In this document: positions 6,199 to 8,644 of the stretch, one piece after another
Layout: each line of letters starts with the position of its first letter
How positions within the stretch are numbered: position 1 is the stretch's first letter
NCBI GenBank assembly: GCA_027064845.1
Contig: JAMOPC010000397.1
Location: 1-8,644 of the forward strand
From: Desulfurococcales archaeon
GTDB taxonomy: Archaea > Thermoproteota > Thermoprotei_A > Sulfolobales > Desulfurococcaceae
Length of the DNA: 8,644 bases
Direction: 5' to 3'
Translations under genes and position numbers: made by a program
The notes under the pieces: generated by a model
Told to the model about the DNA's origin: nothing
Database searches by the model: none
The model's input: the letters and a program-made list of their open reading frames with translations, nothing else

Positions 6199-7062
6199 TC
6201 ATTGCTCCACATATGAATCAATAACAACCTGGTATTTCCTAGGCCCTATTGTTCTAACAATCCTTTTATTTAATATATCGATTTTTCTCACTCCCAAAGC
6301 CTCGAGTTCATTAATTAATTGTTTTTCCCCAATGGTGAGGGGGTTTTCGCCTTTTTCAGCATCTATGTGGAGGTAGACATGAATGTATCCTTTTCCACTT
6401 CTTAGTGCTTTTAATGCGTATTTTAAATACGAAAGAGCTAGTTCTGGATAGGGCATTAATACTCTATCACACGTGTTGACTAATTGTCTCTCTACTATTT
6501 TCGCAGCATCGCCTAAGTAGGGCTTTACTATGTCTTCGACTTTGTTTAGCTTAATATTTATAACCATGTACTTGTGAGCATACGGGTTAATATCTATACT
6601 GTGAACTATTTTTGGTTTTGAATATTTAGCGGCTATAATACTGAAGAAACCTGCTCCAGCGAACATATTTACTACTATTTCTCCAGGTTTAACTTGTTGT
6701 GCTATTCTCTTATGCTCATAATTAAGAGTAGGTGAAACATATACTTTTGTTATGTCGACCTTAAATAAGCAACCATGCTCCTTATATATGGTTTCACTAC
6801 GTTTCTCACCAGCTAAATGAACGTATTTCCTAAGCCTATAAGGTCCCTCAACACCTGGTAACCCAGCCCACACGCTCTTAACATATGGTAGTTCTTTAAT
6901 AATCTTTTCAGCCAACGGAATAAGCTCTTCCGGATCCATATCAAAGGGAACTCTTATTACTGCGATATCGCCTATAATCTCTATTCTTCCCCATATCTTT
7001 CTTGCTTTTTCATCTCCTAGCACTTCTCTTGCTATTTTTCTTAAGAACTTTCCCCTACTCAT
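6199..7062 (-). CDS. Trm5/Taw2-family class I tRNA methyltransferase (probable tRNA G37 N1-methyltransferase)
   Basis: Trm5 methylates N1 of G37 in tRNA from S-adenosylmethionine, preventing +1 frameshifts; relatives (Taw2, Taw22) act on the same base in wyosine synthesis. Numbering from the ATG at 7062, the product is 287 residues. It has the family's RIEIIGDIAVIRVP segment (26-39), YKEHG (93-97), VSPTLNYEHKRIA (109-121), SAM motif I NMFAGAGFFSI (132-142), SIDINP with acidic D157 (155-160) and VLMPYP (201-206) where Trm5 usually has M-N-L-P. The length is closer to Taw2 (about 280) than to Trm5b (about 335), so the N-terminal D1 domain appears absent. The SP-x-L...E element is Trm5-like. An alternative TTG start at 7083 would add seven residues; the ATG is preferred because TTG has no SD and the ATG has GGGA nine bases before. 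It starts 54 bases after the endonuclease III stop, likely the same transcript. Family is secure; exact subtype is not. Confidence 0.85.
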   Translation of the reverse strand: MSRGKFLRKIAREVLGDEKARKIWGRIEIIGDIAVIRVPFDMDPEELIPLAEKIIKELPYVKSVWAGLPGVEGPYRLRKYVHLAGEKRSETIYKEHGCLFKVDITKVYVSPTLNYEHKRIAQQVKPGEIVVNMFAGAGFFSIIAAKYSKPKIVHSIDINPYAHKYMVINIKLNKVEDIVKPYLGDAAKIVERQLVNTCDRVLMPYPELALSYLKYALKALRSGKGYIHVYLHIDAEKGENPLTIGEKQLINELEALGVRKIDILNKRIVRTIGPRKYQVVIDSYVEQ

Positions 7063-7116
7063 AATTTTTATCCCTATAAGCAATTATGATTGAGTATTCT
7101 TTATCAGAAAAATTTG

Positions 7117-7815
7117 TCATGGTATCTTATTACTTCTAGAAGCATAATATTTACAATATTGTTTTATAGGGCAGTTTTTGCAATCAGGATTTTTTGCCTT
7201 ACATGTAATTCTTCCATGTGTTATAAGTAATAAGTGAGCTTCAAGATAGTGTTTCTCATCTAGTTCCTTCATCCACCATCCAGAGATCTTTTCATATGAG
7301 GGTTTATCGACTACTCCAAGTCTTAATGTTATTCTCCTAATATGTGTATCTACAGGGAAAACTGGTTTATTGAAATACATTAATAATACTACATCTGCGG
7401 TTTTTTCACCTATCCCAGGTAAGTTCATGAGAAGTTTTCTTCCCTCTTCTATGGATGAGTTTTTGATCTTATCTATTAGTTCTGTAACAAATTCCTTATT
7501 TGAGAATATTTTTGCTAGTTCAATTATTCTCTTTGCTCTCTGAAAATGCATTCCAGCGGGTTTAATGAGAAAAGCTATTTCTTCAGGTTTTTTCATAAGT
7601 ATTTTTTCAGGTGTAATGCTCCCTAAGTTACTTAATAGGTTGTTATAAGCTCTTATTGCGTTCTTATCGCTAGTGTTTTGACTGAGTAATACACCTATTA
7701 TGAACTCGAATAGATCCTTGTTCTTTATTCTGGGGGCAATGAATTCATTTAAGTTAATTCTATATTTCTTTTTTAACTTTCTATAAATTTCTTCGCCGAT
7801 TCCCAATTTTTGCAC
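7117..7815 (-). CDS. nth: Endonuclease III (DNA glycosylase/AP lyase, HhH-GPD with 4Fe-4S cluster)
   Basis: This base excision repair enzyme removes oxidised pyrimidines and cleaves the abasic site. Numbering from the GTG at 7815 (232 residues), the helix-hairpin-helix LPGIGEKTADVVL (132-144) contains catalytic K138, and VDTHIRR (155-161) contains catalytic D156. The C-terminal iron-sulphur motif is complete: C205-x6-C212-x2-C215-x5-C221, as in E. coli Nth. The early LLSQNTSDKNA block (43-53) is also typical. Length is normal. The start is uncertain between GTG (7815) and an adjacent TTG (7818); GTG is preferred as the commoner codon and both lie just after the AsnRS stop (about 19 bases), with TAGGGATT upstream as a weak SD. 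It is sandwiched between AsnRS and the Trm5-like gene in a leftward operon. Confidence 0.93.
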   Translation of the reverse strand: MQKLGIGEEIYRKLKKKYRINLNEFIAPRIKNKDLFEFIIGVLLSQNTSDKNAIRAYNNLLSNLGSITPEKILMKKPEEIAFLIKPAGMHFQRAKRIIELAKIFSNKEFVTELIDKIKNSSIEEGRKLLMNLPGIGEKTADVVLLMYFNKPVFPVDTHIRRITLRLGVVDKPSYEKISGWWMKELDEKHYLEAHLLLITHGRITCKAKNPDCKNCPIKQYCKYYASRSNKIP

Positions 7816-7834
7816 CAAAGTAATCCCTAGGTCT

Positions 7835-8644
7835 TTACGGGTATATTCTACCCCTATAGCGTGGGAACGGGATAGCGTCTCTTATATGGTCTAATCCAGC
7901 GATCCACATGACGAGTCTCTCGATTCCTAGGCCGAAGCCGCTATGTGGTACTGAACCGTATTTTCTTAGATCGAGATACCATGTATAGTTGGATGGATCG
8001 TATCCTTGTTCTACAATTCTCTGGTATAGTTTTTCATAATTATCTTCACGTTCGCTTCCACCGATTATTTCTCCATATCCTTCGGGTGCGAGGAGGTCGA
8101 ATCCAAGAACTACTCTTGGATCGTTAGCGTCTATTTTCATGTAGAAGCTCTTGATTTCTTTCGGAAAATGTGTTATGAAGAATGGTGTTTCAAATTCTTG
8201 AGTCAATATCCTTTCCTCGTCAGCGCCAAGGTCTTCTCCCCACTCTATATTCACTCCTTTCTTCTGGAGAATAGTTATTGCTTCATCATACTTTACTACA
8301 GGGTAGTCGGGTTCTCTGGATCTCTTTAGTACGTCTAGTTTTCTCCCGAGAAATTCTAGTTGTCTCCTATTTGTTTCCAAAACCTTGTCAACTATGTATG
8401 CTACGAGTTCTGCTGCAACCTTCATCATATCCTTCATGTTATACCATGCTGCTTCTGCTTCCAAATGCCAATACTCTGCTAAATGTCTCCTTGTCCTTGA
8501 TTTTTCTGCTCTAAAACTAGTTGTTAAACTCCATACCTTCTCCAAGCTATATATAAGTACTTCGAGATAGAGTTGTGCGCTTTGACTTAGATAAGCTGTT
8601 TTATCAAAGTATTTTACTGGGAATAGTGTTGCTCCTCCTTCTAC
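7835..8644 (-). CDS. asnS: Asparaginyl-tRNA synthetase (partial, N-terminus off the right edge)
   Basis: The frame stays open from the TAA at 7837-7835 to the right edge, giving the C-terminal 269 residues of a class IIb aminoacyl-tRNA synthetase that charges tRNA-Asn. A TTG at 8545 is internal, not a start: upstream codons encode EGGATLFPVKYFDKTAYLSQ and SAQLYLE, a core class IIb segment. Motif 2 is FRAEKSRTRRHLAEYWHLEAE (44-64 of the fragment, written here in full as one 21-residue span starting F44), with the ATP-binding arginine R45; motif 3 is GFGLGIERL (236-244) with R243. EGGATLF and SQSAQLYLE rather than the AspRS-type AQSPQLYK, and EYWHLEAE rather than an AspRS-like EFT segment, favour AsnRS over the closely related archaeal AspRS. 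The missing part should be the anticodon-binding OB fold and motif 1. It is the first visible gene of the leftward unit with endonuclease III and the Trm5-like gene. Confidence 0.9.
   Translation of the reverse strand, partial: VEGGATLFPVKYFDKTAYLSQSAQLYLEVLIYSLEKVWSLTTSFRAEKSRTRRHLAEYWHLEAEAAWYNMKDMMKVAAELVAYIVDKVLETNRRQLEFLGRKLDVLKRSREPDYPVVKYDEAITILQKKGVNIEWGEDLGADEERILTQEFETPFFITHFPKEIKSFYMKIDANDPRVVLGFDLLAPEGYGEIIGGSEREDNYEKLYQRIVEQGYDPSNYTWYLDLRKYGSVPHSGFGLGIERLVMWIAGLDHIRDAIPFPRYRGRIYP

Noticed and set aside
7060..7083. TTG at 7083 as start of the Trm5-like gene.
   Set aside because: No SD before it, the added seven residues are not a family feature, and an ATG with a GGGA element lies at 7062. 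Kept only as an alternative.
8543..8545. TTG at 8545 as start of the AsnRS gene.
   Set aside because: The same frame is open to the right edge and encodes conserved class IIb synthetase sequence upstream, so the gene is cut by the window.

Overview
The window looks like chromosomal DNA from a hyperthermophilic crenarchaeon, most likely Desulfurococcales and Staphylothermus-like. I judge this by eye from archaeal information-processing genes (TiaS, deoxyhypusine synthase, a PCNA clamp, an archaeal-type Trm5, AsnRS), clear AT richness, frequent AGA/AGG arginine codons, TATA-type promoter boxes and mixed SD/leaderless starts. I see no mobile element, CRISPR array, rRNA or complete tRNA.

Layout. 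(1) Positions 1-2727 are read leftward: deoxyhypusine synthase (2727-1741), then tiaS (1715-348), then a strong candidate box C/D guide sRNA (about 320-259), then the 5' part of a DUF457/YdjM-like membrane protein gene (238 to the left edge). (2) A divergent promoter region (2728-2822) separates this from a rightward block: a wHTH plus PD-(D/E)XK nuclease-like protein (2823-3497), a PCNA clamp (3586-4323), an unrecognised 205-residue protein (4360-4977) and a PhoH-type ATPase with tandem KH domains (5052-6197). (3) A leftward block meets it tail to tail with one base between stop codons: AsnRS (right edge to 7835), endonuclease III (about 7815-7117) and a Trm5-like tRNA methyltransferase (about 7062-6199).

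How the genes fit together. The outer blocks concern translation quality. TiaS joins agmatine to C34 of tRNA-Ile2, Trm5 methylates G37, AsnRS charges tRNA-Asn, deoxyhypusine synthase modifies aIF5A, and the candidate sRNA carries a guide complementary to a tRNA T-arm. DHS and TiaS sit side by side, and both attach a polyamine-pathway compound (spermidine-derived aminobutyl, agmatine) to the translation apparatus. The central block is about DNA replication and repair: PCNA flanked by a nuclease-like protein and an unknown protein with a degenerate PCNA-binding-like motif near its C terminus. Endonuclease III adds base excision repair.

The least ordinary items are the C/D sRNA candidate, the PhoH-KH fusion, the Trm5 homologue lacking the usual NLP asparagine, and the two poorly characterised neighbours of PCNA.
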